Part shown: positions 56,156 through 64,000 of the stretch, piece after piece
Layout: the number at the start of each line of letters is the position of its first letter
Numbering within the stretch: position 1 is the first letter of the stretch
Assembly: GCA_022452285.1 (NCBI GenBank)
Contig: JAKUNG010000012.1
Span: 79,261 to 143,260 of the forward strand
Direction of reading: 5' to 3'
Origin: Terriglobia bacterium
GTDB lineage: Bacteria > Acidobacteriota > Terriglobia > Versatilivoradales > Versatilivoraceae
DNA: 64,000 nucleotides
Notes under the pieces: generated by a model
Seen by the model: only the letters and a program-made list of their open reading frames with translations
Database searches by the model: none
What the model was told of the DNA's origin: nothing
Translations under genes and position numbers: made by a program

Positions 56156-56360
56156 GCTTAAATTTAAATAATGGTTTATAGTTTAATGACTACCGGATGG
56201 GTCTAATTTTACAGTATCAACCTTAATAATAACCCTTATAAAATGTAATAATAAAGGCCGAATAGAAATCAAGAAAAGGGTGGCATTAAGGTAGGATTTG
56301 AATGAGTAAATCAATGGAAATATCTATTAATTTGAAGGTAAGGAAAGGAGATTAATTCTT

Positions 56361-58124
56361 ATGCAACGGCGGAAATTTTTGAGGACTGTAGGAACGGTAG
56401 CCCCTGGGGCATTAGCTGCTCCACTGGTCCACGCTGCTTCTCCTGGAAAACATAATATAAAAAATTTAAGCAAACAGAAGGAACCACGTGTCTTCTTTTT
56501 TGATGATGGACGACATGCAGCAGATTTGTATTGTTTTGAGCCTCCGGTTACCCCTGAAGATCATACTTTTATTGTTGATCAATTAGCCAACTCTGGGGTC
56601 GATGCCTTAGTCTATTTTGCGAGTGTTGAAGGGGGAAGTGCCCTATACGATAGCAAGGCTGTCCAAGTATGGGGTGATGAAGTTAAGAAATGGAAACACT
56701 ATGTTTGGTACAGGGCAGGACGGATTTTGAGACAACTTATTGACGATGGACATGACCCTCTCAAACTGTTTTGTGATCGTTGTCACGAGACGGGAATTCT
56801 AATGATTGCTAGTGGCTGGGTCAGTCTTCATGGAGGACCCCGAGAAAGGTTAGAAGGTCTGGGACGATCAACTGCGTTTACCATGGATAATCCACAGTTT
56901 CAGGTCGGTGATGATCCAGATCCTAAGGCTAAAGGAAATAAATATAGTGAATCTGGAGCAATGTTGACTAGTCGCTTTAGCTTCTTACATAAAGAAGTAC
57001 GTCAGGAACGATTACGGTTGTTCGAGGAAATGCTAACTGACTATGAAACTGATGGAATCGAATTGAACTTAACCGATGCGATGCCATACTGTAAATTTTC
57101 TGAAGCCGATGAGCTAGCTCCAATTATGACCCAGTGGCTTCGTGATTTAAGAGCAATAGCTAACAAGGCAGAAGAAAAGCAAGGTCGAAAAAAACGTATT
57201 TATGCCAGAATTCCAGCGCATCCAGATGCTTGGAACCTCGTTGGATATGAGGTGTCGATCTGGATCTCAGAAAATCTGGTGGATGGATTTTTTTGTGAAA
57301 GTAGTCATTCTGAAGATGAGGGTTTAGTTCAGGATTTTGACTGTAAGCCCGTAGTTAATTTAGCAAAAGGATCTAAATGTAATGTTTATTCTATCCTACA
57401 TAATGTTTTAGGGAGACAATTTGCTCGATATGCCACTCCTCCCATGATATATGCTGGAGTTGCGAATGCATATGATCAGGGGGTGGATGGAATTGCCATG
57501 GGTGATCACCTGTGGACACCAAATGGATGGCCCTGGACACCTCAGGAATATGATACTTTAAGATTGCTAGGTCATCCTGAACTTTTAGCGACAGCTGACA
57601 AGTACTATATGGTTAGGTCCCCCAAACGCAATGGATGGCCCAGTCAGGATCCTTCTAAGATGTGGCTTCCAGGACGATCTGAAGTATTACCAATAGAACT
57701 AGAAGAAGGAGAAACAATAAAGGTTTCTTTTGCAGTTGCTGATACTGTTGAGAAATGGCGTTCGTTGGGCAGGTTGAAAGCAGTGGTCCTAAGAGTGCGT
57801 TTCGCGAATATAATCTCGACTGTGGATAAGGTTAAAATAGAATTTAATAATCAGGTTCTTCCAGACTCCCTACTCCAGAAAGTAGATTTTACATATCGAT
57901 TGGTGGGGCAGGAGTCTACATCTCACTCCATTGGGCCTTACGGATATGCCTATGATTTTCATCTAAGTCCGAAGTATGGACCCAAGCATGGGCGCAATGA
58001 AGTCAAGGTTACGGTTTTGAAAAGAGATCGTAATATTGAGGGTGATCTTTCCCTGGTTAATGTTGATTGTAAAATCAGCTACAGGCTTCATCGTCATTTT
58101 GAAGATCGTCCAATCGAGTATTAA
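56361..58124 (+). CDS. Tat-exported family X protein, copy C
   Basis: A 587-residue paralogue of the proteins at 28403-30079 and 32406-34139. The Tat leader is R-R-K-F-L-R with a hydrophobic run to about residue 26. Family points are D-G-R-H (49-52), F-E-P-P (59-62), W-Y-R-A-G-R (116-121), D-G-I-E (231-234), R-I-P-A near 262 and a W-I-x-x-x-L-V-D segment near 280. The central half has the strand-helix rhythm of a TIM barrel and the last about 140 residues look like a beta-sandwich. AGGAGA sits about 9 bases before ATG 56361. Activity is unknown; candidate acid/base Glu234 is conserved in all three. Confidence 0.75.
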   Translation: MQRRKFLRTVGTVAPGALAAPLVHAASPGKHNIKNLSKQKEPRVFFFDDGRHAADLYCFEPPVTPEDHTFIVDQLANSGVDALVYFASVEGGSALYDSKAVQVWGDEVKKWKHYVWYRAGRILRQLIDDGHDPLKLFCDRCHETGILMIASGWVSLHGGPRERLEGLGRSTAFTMDNPQFQVGDDPDPKAKGNKYSESGAMLTSRFSFLHKEVRQERLRLFEEMLTDYETDGIELNLTDAMPYCKFSEADELAPIMTQWLRDLRAIANKAEEKQGRKKRIYARIPAHPDAWNLVGYEVSIWISENLVDGFFCESSHSEDEGLVQDFDCKPVVNLAKGSKCNVYSILHNVLGRQFARYATPPMIYAGVANAYDQGVDGIAMGDHLWTPNGWPWTPQEYDTLRLLGHPELLATADKYYMVRSPKRNGWPSQDPSKMWLPGRSEVLPIELEEGETIKVSFAVADTVEKWRSLGRLKAVVLRVRFANIISTVDKVKIEFNNQVLPDSLLQKVDFTYRLVGQESTSHSIGPYGYAYDFHLSPKYGPKHGRNEVKVTVLKRDRNIEGDLSLVNVDCKISYRLHRHFEDRPIEY

Positions 58125-58174
58125 AGACTGTTGGCTTTCTGATGATTGGTTGAAAATAATCAGGTTTGAACCCC

Positions 58175-59158
58175 TTAATTGAGGTAACCTTTAGGGTTTT
58201 TTGAATGCCATTTCCAAGCTGAGCTAATTATAGATTCAAGACTAGGAAATTTTAACTTCCAGTTAAGCTCTTTTTGTATCTTATCAGAAGAAGCCACTAA
58301 GATTGGTGGATCACCTGGTCGCTTTTCTACTTCCACTATTGGTATCGATCGGCCAGTTATTTGGTTAACTGTCTTTATAACTTCACGAACACTATAGCCT
58401 CTTCCATTGCCTAAATTGTAGGTCAGGCAGTCACATTCCTTAAGTGCATCAAGCGCTAAGATATGAGCGTTGGCTAAGTCTATAACATGTATATAATCGC
58501 GAATGCAGGAACCATCTGGAGTGTCATAATTAGTTCCAAAAAGTTCAAGTTTAGGAATCTTGCCAAGGGCCACCTTAAGTGCTGTTGGAATTAAATGGGA
58601 CTCCGGATTATGATCTTCTCCCCGATTTTCGCTTTCAGCTCCTGCTGCATTGAAATAGCGGAGGATAGCACAGCGGAGGCCATGACTCTGGTTAAACCAT
58701 TTTAACATTTTTTCAACTGAGGCCTTTGATTCACCGTATGCATTGGTTGGACCAAACGATGTTTCTTCTTTTATTGGATTTAGGTTGGTGTTTCCATAGA
58801 CAGCTGCCGTCGAAGAGAACACAAGTTGTTTGACGCTTGTAGATAACATTGCCTCAATTAAATTGAGAGAATTGTTGATGTTATTTCTAAAATATCGTTC
58901 TGGGGTTTTTATGGATTCATTAGCGTCAATAAAAGCAGCAAGATGGATAACAGATTTCACTTGTTTTGACTTGAAAACACTTTCGAGTTTTGCTCGATCA
59001 CTGACATCTCCTTTAATAAATTCTACTCCTGAAGGAAGTGCTGCTTCGTGTCCATTACATAGATTGTCATAAACAATGACGGAGCGACCAGCTTTAGTCA
59101 GGATGCTGCAAACGGTGCTTCCTATGTAACCTGCTCCACCTGTAACTAAGATGCTCAA
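58175..59158 (-). CDS. galE: UDP-glucose 4-epimerase
   Basis: A 327-residue NAD-binding short-chain epimerase that interconverts UDP-glucose and UDP-galactose for envelope glycans. It has G-G-A-G-Y-I-G (7-13), the catalytic Ser116 with Tyr141-x-x-x-Lys145 and the substrate segment N-L-G-N-G-R-G-Y-S near 247-255. The start is TTG 59158, which overlaps the stop codon of the esterase gene by 4 bases (TTGA), so the two are translationally coupled. Confidence 0.92.
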   Translation of the reverse strand: MSILVTGGAGYIGSTVCSILTKAGRSVIVYDNLCNGHEAALPSGVEFIKGDVSDRAKLESVFKSKQVKSVIHLAAFIDANESIKTPERYFRNNINNSLNLIEAMLSTSVKQLVFSSTAAVYGNTNLNPIKEETSFGPTNAYGESKASVEKMLKWFNQSHGLRCAILRYFNAAGAESENRGEDHNPESHLIPTALKVALGKIPKLELFGTNYDTPDGSCIRDYIHVIDLANAHILALDALKECDCLTYNLGNGRGYSVREVIKTVNQITGRSIPIVEVEKRPGDPPILVASSDKIQKELNWKLKFPSLESIISSAWKWHSKNPKGYLN

Positions 59159-60090
59159 AGGTTGTCTCCACCTAAGCGATTTAGTCCATGCAATTGAAGA
59201 AATTCAGTAATGGTTTCTTGGGCCAACTTAGTTTCCATCCGACTAAATGGTCCGTGGGGGCCATTTGGAATTGTTAATAGTTTGTTAGGTACACCTGCTT
59301 TAGTAAGGGAGCGATGTAAACGAACAGCATGTTCATAGGGAACTAAAGAATCAGAATCTCCATGAATAGTTAGGATTGGAGGCAAATTGTGTCTAATGTA
59401 ATTTAATGGTGACAACTTTTTGGCTAATTCGTTCTTGTGAGGTTGATTGCCTATCCAATTTAATGCGTATTGTTGGATATTTACCCCTTTGATTAGATCC
59501 TCTACGTCCGTTATACCATACCAATTAATTACAGCAGCTACCCGAAGAGGTAGCTTTTTGAAATAATGGGAATCAAAACCGGCAGAAGGGGTTAACATTG
59601 CGGTAATTAATGCTAAATGCCCTCCAGCTGAGTGGCCAGACACTACAATTTTATCAGGGTCTAAGTTGTATTTTTTTGCATTATCAATTATCCAGCCAAG
59701 AGCAAATCGGCAATCTTTGACAGCAGCTGGGGCTAATGATACTGATGTAGTTCTATATTCAACGTTGACTACTGCCCAACCCATTTCTAGGTAGGGGAGA
59801 AGACGAAGAATTGGTTCGTCCTTATCCCCGGTATACCAGCCACCACCATGAAAATAAAGTAAGGTTGGGGTAGGAGACTTTGAAGTGGTTGGCAGATAAA
59901 GATCAAGCTCACCTTTCCAACCGTTAACAGTCAGGTAGTTAATGTCTGGCTTTACTAGATAGTCTTTAAAAAGGGTTGATGCCCAGGAAGCTATTTGAGG
60001 AATTTCTTTCTGACCGTATGTGCTGCCAGTAATTATCGTCATTAATAGGATTATGTTAATAACTTTTAGGAAGTTCTGTTTATTTACCAA
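59155..60090 (-). CDS. Exported alpha/beta hydrolase (esterase/lipase type)
   Basis: A 311-residue exported hydrolase. The signal peptide covers about residues 1-26. The HSL-type oxyanion motif H-G-G-G-W (81-85), nucleophile Ser154 in S-G-H-S-A-G-G, an Asp in I-H-G-D-S-D (about 256-261) and His in G-P-H-G-P-F near 287-292 complete the site. It resembles BD-FAE and acetyl-xylan or feruloyl esterase-like enzymes that trim polysaccharide esters. It overlaps galE by 4 bases. Confidence 0.88.
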   Translation of the reverse strand: MVNKQNFLKVINIILLMTIITGSTYGQKEIPQIASWASTLFKDYLVKPDINYLTVNGWKGELDLYLPTTSKSPTPTLLYFHGGGWYTGDKDEPILRLLPYLEMGWAVVNVEYRTTSVSLAPAAVKDCRFALGWIIDNAKKYNLDPDKIVVSGHSAGGHLALITAMLTPSAGFDSHYFKKLPLRVAAVINWYGITDVEDLIKGVNIQQYALNWIGNQPHKNELAKKLSPLNYIRHNLPPILTIHGDSDSLVPYEHAVRLHRSLTKAGVPNKLLTIPNGPHGPFSRMETKLAQETITEFLQLHGLNRLGGDNL

Positions 60091-60287
60091 TTCTGTTCCT
60101 TCGGTAGGTTTGGTTAGTAATATTTTTTAAATCAATTAAATTTCTTTTGCTTTATAAAGAAGTTTACCAGTTATTGAGAGTCACTAATAGCGAAACCCTG
60201 CTAAGTTATGAGGCCAAGATTGCTTAAGATCTTTCAGAAGCTTCTATGATGGTTCTATAATTAGAGATCAGTTAGGACAGATTGCCT

Positions 60288-61307
60288 ATGAGTCATTACG
60301 TATATGTACCATTAACCGCTGAAAGAAGATTTTTAGTTTTTATGATGAATCCTCACTCAGGTGAACTTCATCTAGTACAGGATGTTAATTTATCAGCTGA
60401 GCCTTGGCAGTTGTGTATTGACCCAAGACAAGAATATTTGTACCAACAAGTTCGCGATAAGGGATTCAGTGGAGTTATAAGTTTTAGTATTAATAAAAAA
60501 ACAGGGCATATCACACAAATTGGTGAAATAGAATTGCCTGAGGATGCTTGTTATGTAGCAACTGATCGTTCGGGAAAATTTCTGCTGGCAGCCTATTTAA
60601 TCCCAGGTATGGTTACGGTTTCTCAAATTGATAAAAATGGTGTTGTGCAGGACTCTTTGGTCGATCAGAAACTTACAGATATTTATGCACACTGTATTAG
60701 AACAGACAAATCCAATCGCTATGCTTTTGTGTCTCACGTACATCCAACTAATGTCATCCACCAGTTCTTGTTCGATTCGGACAAGGGAATCTTAACTCCT
60801 AATAATATTCCAAAAATCCCAACGGACATTACTTATGGCCCTCGTCATTTTACTTTTCATCCCCAGCTAGATCTTGTTTATTTTAACGAAGAGCAGTCAT
60901 CAACTATTGGTGCCTACCAGTTAGATAGTAGAAATGGAACATTAGTCTATTTAGAACGACTTTCCACCTTACCAGTGGGATTATTGGAACAAAAAAATTC
61001 TACCGGGCAGGTTCATATTCATCCCAGTGGGAATTATGTTTACGTTTCGAATCGAGGGCATGACAGTATTGCCATGTTTGCTGTAAACCGTAAAACTGGA
61101 AAGTTGACTTCACTAGGTCAAGAACCTAGTGAAGAGGTTCCTCGAGCCTTCGGGATTGATCCTTCTGGAAAATTTCTTTTTGCAGGAAGTGATCATTCTG
61201 GACGTCTTGTTCTTTATCGGATTAATCAACAGGGAATAATCACTCCTATTAAGCTTTATGATCTTGGTATGTGGCCGTCATGGGTCCTGCCAGTAGCATT
61301 TGACTAG
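60288..61307 (+). CDS. Lactonase-type seven-bladed propeller protein
   Basis: A 339-residue protein of the 6-phosphogluconolactonase (YbhE/PF10282) propeller family. It has repeats such as F-M-M-N-P-H-S-G-E-L, F-S-I-N-K-K-T-G-H-I, Y-Q-L-D-S-R-N-G-T-L and F-A-V-N-R-K-T-G-K-L, plus G-P-R-H-F-T-F-H-P and V-Y-V-S-N-R-G-H-D-S typical of the family. No signal peptide is present, so it is likely cytoplasmic. ATG 60288 is preferred over an upstream TTG at 60282; AGGA lies about 10 bases before it. The substrate may be a sugar lactone. Confidence 0.82.
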   Translation: MSHYVYVPLTAERRFLVFMMNPHSGELHLVQDVNLSAEPWQLCIDPRQEYLYQQVRDKGFSGVISFSINKKTGHITQIGEIELPEDACYVATDRSGKFLLAAYLIPGMVTVSQIDKNGVVQDSLVDQKLTDIYAHCIRTDKSNRYAFVSHVHPTNVIHQFLFDSDKGILTPNNIPKIPTDITYGPRHFTFHPQLDLVYFNEEQSSTIGAYQLDSRNGTLVYLERLSTLPVGLLEQKNSTGQVHIHPSGNYVYVSNRGHDSIAMFAVNRKTGKLTSLGQEPSEEVPRAFGIDPSGKFLFAGSDHSGRLVLYRINQQGIITPIKLYDLGMWPSWVLPVAFD

Positions 61308-61493
61308 GTAAACAGTTTTTGTTGAAGTTCAACCAACCCTAAATCTGCAGTTTTTTTTGATGCCTATTTTTTGCCATAATTCGTGATAAGGAATCTCCTG
61401 TATCAACTGATTAGCAGCCAATTCAGTGTGGTAGGATCAAAATTTTAATTTAAATTGATTAAGCTTATTTTATAAATTTTTATGCAGTCTAGT

Positions 61494-61524
61494 TTGACAG
61501 AAATGTTAGGAGATCTTATTTAAT
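61494..61524 (+). promoter_or_regulatory. Candidate promoter of the small heat-shock gene
   Basis: TTGACA at 61494-61499 is a perfect -35 box. Two -10 readings are possible: TATTTA (17-bp spacer, weak) or TTTAAT (19-bp spacer, 5/6). It lies about 80 bp upstream of the start codon. A CIRCE element was looked for and not seen. Confidence 0.4.
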
Positions 61525-61602
61525 CTGTAGACATTTCATTGCTGAACAAAAACTAAAATATTTTTGGTAAATAATTTCAAATCAATTTAAAGGAGAAGTT
61601 AA

Positions 61603-62073
61603 ATGATTATGGTACCCGTAAATCAAAATATAAGTAGTTATAGATTCTGGCCTAGCATTAGTCAGCTTTTTGAAGATAGCTTGAATTCTCCGAATGTTCT
61701 GGATGCAGTTTCTAATCAATCAGGGGAGCATTCCTTGGGATTAGAAAGTTTTATTAGAGATAACCATCTGGTTTTTCGAATAGCTATCCCAGGAATTGAA
61801 AAGGATGATATCAATATAGCAGTTGTTAATGATCACATGACAATCAAAGGTGACAGAAAAACTCCAGCTGGAATAGATCAAAAAAACGTCTATTTAAATG
61901 GTTTTCACTATGGACCATTTGAGTTGGAAGTTCCCTTCCCAGAGAACGTTGATTCACAGGAAGTGACTGCTATTTATAACAATGGAATCTTAGAAATTTC
62001 AGTGGTGTTATGTAAGGCCCAACAACCACGTGTAATTGAGGTGCAGAATGTAGGTAAAAAAATAAAGAATTAA
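61603..62073 (+). CDS. Hsp20/alpha-crystallin small heat-shock protein
   Basis: A 156-residue ATP-independent holdase. A variable N-terminus (about 1-45) includes F-W-P-S-I-S-Q-L-F. The alpha-crystallin domain follows (about 48-140) with V-F-R-I-A-I-P-G (about 57-64), I-K-G-D-R near 83 and Y-N-N-G-I-L-E-I-S-V near 125-134, the counterpart of the conserved G-V-L motif. A short C-terminal tail has P-R-V-I-E-V in place of the I-x-I anchor. AGGAGA lies 9 bases before ATG 61603. A palindromic hairpin follows the stop. Confidence 0.9.
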   Translation: MIMVPVNQNISSYRFWPSISQLFEDSLNSPNVLDAVSNQSGEHSLGLESFIRDNHLVFRIAIPGIEKDDINIAVVNDHMTIKGDRKTPAGIDQKNVYLNGFHYGPFELEVPFPENVDSQEVTAIYNNGILEISVVLCKAQQPRVIEVQNVGKKIKN

Positions 62074-62085
62074 GGAATTAAAGAG

Positions 62086-62104
62086 AAACCATGGCCATGG
62101 TTTT
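62086..62104 (+). terminator. Palindromic hairpin after the small heat-shock gene
   Basis: A perfect 18-bp palindrome (AAACCATGG plus its complement, 62086-62103), followed by T. It can fold as a 7-bp stem with a GGCC loop. It starts 13 bases after the stop, so termination of the heat-shock transcript is plausible, though the T-run is short. Confidence 0.5.
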
Positions 62105-62198
62105 ATGATTGTATTAGTTACTATGTCTGCAAATCTATTGAACTAGCAATAAAGGATTACAGATTGCCCTTAATCCAATGTAGTAAAATTTTGAAAAG

Positions 62199-62318
62199 AT
62201 GAGACGAATAACAATTCATGTTGAAGGTAGAGGAAAAAGATATTATCAGTTTAGAAAAAAAATGAAGGCGGCTGGGTTGCTGCAAAACCTAAAGGTATTC
62301 ACTAATTTAATGATTTGA
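62199..62318 (+). CDS. Possible small basic protein (39 aa), doubtful
   Basis: ATG 62199 opens a 39-codon frame rich in Lys and Arg. The middle part F-R-K-K-M-K-A-A-G-L-L-Q-N-L-K has the residue pattern of ribosomal protein bS21 (F-K-R-x-x-x-x-A-G-I-L). The expected basic C-terminal tail of bS21 is missing, and no other frame supplies it. No proper ribosome-binding site is seen. It may be a remnant, a diverged small protein or chance. Confidence 0.2.
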   Translation: MRRITIHVEGRGKRYYQFRKKMKAAGLLQNLKVFTNLMI

Positions 62319-62814
62319 ATAGTTGATTTTTAGGATTAAAAACTCACCTGTTCTTTATAGCGTATTCATTTAAATGACTCCATTAAGGAATACGTTCTGC
62401 GCCTACACTTTGCTAGAGTCAATCGGTCAATTAAGCTTTTCAATCGTAGATTCCTAAGTTAGAAGCGGACTAAAACTAAAGGACCGTTTATTTAACTTTT
62501 AATGCTTGCCTTCTTTGGTATTAAGGTTTAAAGTCATTTTATAACTTATATCAAAACTTAATACTGATCTTGTGGTTTTGAGAGTCTCGCCTTTTTAGAT
62601 AATAACGACTGAATGGGGTGGCGGTTCTGAATCCGCAGTTTAATTCATTAAGCAATGAAAATCTTGCTTCTATTGGGTTAGGCCTGAGTTCCATATATGG
62701 GACAACGACCTCCTATTAAGAAGGTATAGGTTTTGGCTCAGCAGGACAGAGTCAATTGTTCTTTCAATCAGTTAAAAAGTTCCAATACAGCATTTTCAGA
62801 GAAAGGAATTTCAG

Positions 62815-63138
62815 ATGCAAAAAGTCGGTAGGATTTTATTTATTATCGGTGTAGCTATATCGGTAATTACTGGAATAGCACCTGCAGTAGCAATCCCAGG
62901 ATTAGCTACTGGCGTGCTACTAGCTATTATCGGTGCGGTTGTTGGTTACACAGATGATTCCGATGTTGTTACCGTATTAGTTACAGCCGTGGCCTTGGCA
63001 ACAGTTTATAATGCCTTGGGTGGAATTCCTGGAATTGGTGCTCCGATCACGGGCATTCTTAGTGGCATCTCTACAGTAATTAGTGCTGGTGCTCTTGTTG
63101 TAATTGTAAAAGGAGTCATGGCCCGTGTGACAGGCTAA
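62815..63138 (+). CDS. Small hydrophobic membrane protein
   Basis: A 107-residue protein with three to four Gly/Ala/Val/Ile-rich hydrophobic segments (about 6-26, 28-44, 51-66 and 83-101) and few charges, one acidic turn T-D-D-S-D near 46-50. It begins after AAAGGAA about 9 bases before ATG 62815. I do not recognise a family; small proteins of this build occur in many bacteria as envelope-stress or holin-like membrane proteins. It follows the 741-bp region that may hold its leader. Confidence 0.65.
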   Translation: MQKVGRILFIIGVAISVITGIAPAVAIPGLATGVLLAIIGAVVGYTDDSDVVTVLVTAVALATVYNALGGIPGIGAPITGILSGISTVISAGALVVIVKGVMARVTG

Positions 63139-63305
63139 GGTTAACTTGGAAAACTTGTCGTATGAGTTGTTTTTTTGGGTTCGTCACAGGACCTCTAAAA
63201 AATTAAGAAGATAATTTTTAACTGGCCTTGTGACTGACCTGAATTTATTTAGAAAGTGTTTTAAATCCACTGGCTACTAGACTATCCCTTCACCGAATAA
63301 AGATC

Positions 63306-63560
63306 CTAGTCCTCCATACCCTCTTTTAACATAGCTAGAACCTCATTAGCTTCCTGTGCTTGATCAGTTGGAACATTAATTCTGGCATTCATGTTGTGAA
63401 TTCCGACTCCAAAAGGCCCAAGAGGTAGTAATGAAGAGGCCTCCTCTCCTTGGACGAAATAGTCAATATCAGCAGATTCTAAAAGTGATTTGGCTAGGGG
63501 AAGAAGAGAAACATTACTACTTTCAAAAACACAGGTCCAAATGATTTCTTTGTGATCCAA
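63306..63560 (-). CDS. DUF2007 domain protein
   Basis: A small protein of 84 residues if begun at TTG 63560, which has TGGAGAA about 7 bases upstream; a TTG at 63581 would add 7. The sequence W-T-C-V-F-E-S-S-N-V-S-L-L-P-L-A-K-S-L-L-E and the closing I-N-V-P-x-D-Q-A-Q-E-A segment match DUF2007, a ferredoxin-like alpha/beta domain predicted to bind small ligands or to act in signalling. Function is not established. It converges on the small hydrophobic gene. Confidence 0.8.
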   Translation of the reverse strand: MDHKEIIWTCVFESSNVSLLPLAKSLLESADIDYFVQGEEASSLLPLGPFGVGIHNMNARINVPTDQAQEANEVLAMLKEGMED

Positions 63561-63666
63561 TTTTAATTCTCCAGGCGACAAGGCTAAGGAATGACATTAA
63601 TCTTTTTTAAGGAAGCTCTCTCTATTATAGAAAAAAATAATTCCTAAGACGATTTAAAATACGTTA

Positions 63667-64000
63667 TTAAATCATACATGAATTGCGTGGGAGAAGTCTT
63701 AACCGATGTATTAAACGCTTGTCTTCTTTTTTAACTTCCTCGTTCCATACGGGACGTATTCTATTATCATAGTCAGATATGTCTACGTGCTGGAGCAGGT
63801 ACTCCTCGACAGTATTTTTGGGTGTTGCAGAGACTTTGGAACGTGCGGTATGGGTCTCGTCAATAATAACGGTTTTTTCCTCTGCTAATTCCCTTAAGAG
63901 GTCAGTGGCTTGTTTATCAAGAATATCCAAATATTTTTTAGCTTCTGTTTTATTTGGCTCCTTTAATTCTCGTTTTGTTTGAGCAAGACAGTCAGCATAA
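63667..64000 (-). CDS. Partial unknown protein, 5' end outside the window
   Basis: The reverse frame is open from the window edge (64000) to a TAA at 63667-63669, about 110 codons. An internal TTG at 63930 is not needed as start. The visible part is charged and helical (K-R-E-L-K, K-K-Y-L-D-I-L, L-L-R-E-L-A-E-E-K) and ends with R-L-R-L-L-P-R-N-S. No family is recognised from this C-terminal piece. Confidence 0.5.
   Translation of the reverse strand, partial: YADCLAQTKRELKEPNKTEAKKYLDILDKQATDLLRELAEEKTVIIDETHTARSKVSATPKNTVEEYLLQHVDISDYDNRIRPVWNEEVKKEDKRLIHRLRLLPRNSCMI

Larger units (their letters stand above)
62074..62814. other. 741-bp non-coding region with several hairpins
   Basis: The longest gene-free stretch in the window. 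It begins with an 18-bp perfect palindrome (separate entry). A 39-codon frame at 62199-62318 has a loose bS21-like pattern. A 7-bp stem is formed by 62361-62367 and 62388-62394. From about 62580 to 62790 the sequence is less AT-rich and has four short hairpins in a row (GCGG/CCGC, AAGCAA/TTGCTT, GTTCCA-type with ATAT loop, CCTAT/ATAGG), which is a plausible structured RNA or leader of the membrane-protein gene. No known RNA family is recognised. Confidence 0.45.

Noticed and set aside
61440..61602. CIRCE or ROSE element upstream of the small heat-shock gene
   Set aside because: No TTAGCACTC-N9-GAGTGCTAA repeat and no clear ROSE-like hairpin at the ribosome-binding site could be found.
62600..62790. 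6S RNA, 4.5S RNA, tmRNA or RNase P RNA in the long gap
   Set aside because: The key conserved sequences of 4.5S (GGAAGC-type tetraloop region), tmRNA (tRNA-Ala-like end) and RNase P are absent, and no long central-bubble hairpin as in 6S could be drawn.
63181..63235. Hairpin with GTCACA/TGTGAC arms after the small hydrophobic gene
   Set aside because: The loop is about 40 bases long and contains no compact stem or T-run, so a terminator or regulatory call is not supported.

Overview
The window is AT-rich and densely coded, has no phage, insertion sequence or CRISPR, and reads like the chromosome of a free-living or host-associated marine heterotroph. It combines a VWFA-related acidobacterial-type protein, a DUF2911 protein, a bactofilin, two planctomycete-type cytochrome (PSCyt1/DUF1549/DUF1553) plus DUF1501 gene pairs, and many Tat- or Sec-exported catabolic proteins. 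This mix suits a low-GC member of Acidobacteriota, or a neighbouring lineage with a Planctomycetes-like or Poribacteria-like gene repertoire. The assignment is inference; no rRNA is present to settle it.

Layout. 1-9.1 kb is core: the 5' end of lepA (reverse), icd and mdh (TCA cycle), two exported proteins, a LytS/LytTR two-component pair, a DUF465 protein and the psd-pssA phosphatidylethanolamine pair. 9.3-14.8 kb holds a D-2-hydroxyacid dehydrogenase, a VWFA protein, a rhomboid protease, a sulfatase-fold protein that lacks the formylglycine residue, and a nitrilase-family amidase. 15.1-16.0 kb carries tRNA-Arg(ACG), tadA and tRNA-Ser(CGA); tadA encodes the enzyme that deaminates the first anticodon base of that same tRNA-Arg. 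16.1-20.8 kb is a reverse-strand acetoin dehydrogenase-type operon (acoA-acoB-acoC-acoX plus a Cys-rich unknown). 21-34.1 kb is accessory catabolism: an M81 protein, an enolase-superfamily enzyme, an NHL propeller, a bactofilin, a ribose-type binding protein with an unusual permease, an M20 peptidase, a CBM9-like protein and two members of an uncharacterised exported family (called here family X).

34.6-49.7 kb is bracketed by two inverted PSCyt/DUF1553 + DUF1501 pairs. Between them lie a secreted unknown, a PQQ-type propeller lipoprotein and an apparent small-molecule catabolic operon (sugar isomerase/epimerase, RraA aldolase-like, Nramp-fold transporter with altered metal motifs, Ldh2-type dehydrogenase). 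50-63.9 kb contains an MscS channel, a lone AmmeMemoRadiSam radical SAM gene, a porin / CuA-type cupredoxin / di-heme oxidoreductase operon, a cupin, a third family X protein, an esterase-galE pair, a lactonase-type propeller, a small heat-shock protein, a 741-bp non-coding stretch with several hairpins, and small conserved-type genes at the end.

The most unusual items are the three-member family X, the catalytically altered sulfatase, the porin/CuA/di-heme operon, the sugar permease with an extra extracytoplasmic domain and no ATPase gene nearby, the Nramp-fold protein with matching motif changes in TM1 and TM6, and the tRNA-Arg(ACG)-tadA linkage. Functions given are from recognisable motifs and family knowledge; no database search was run.
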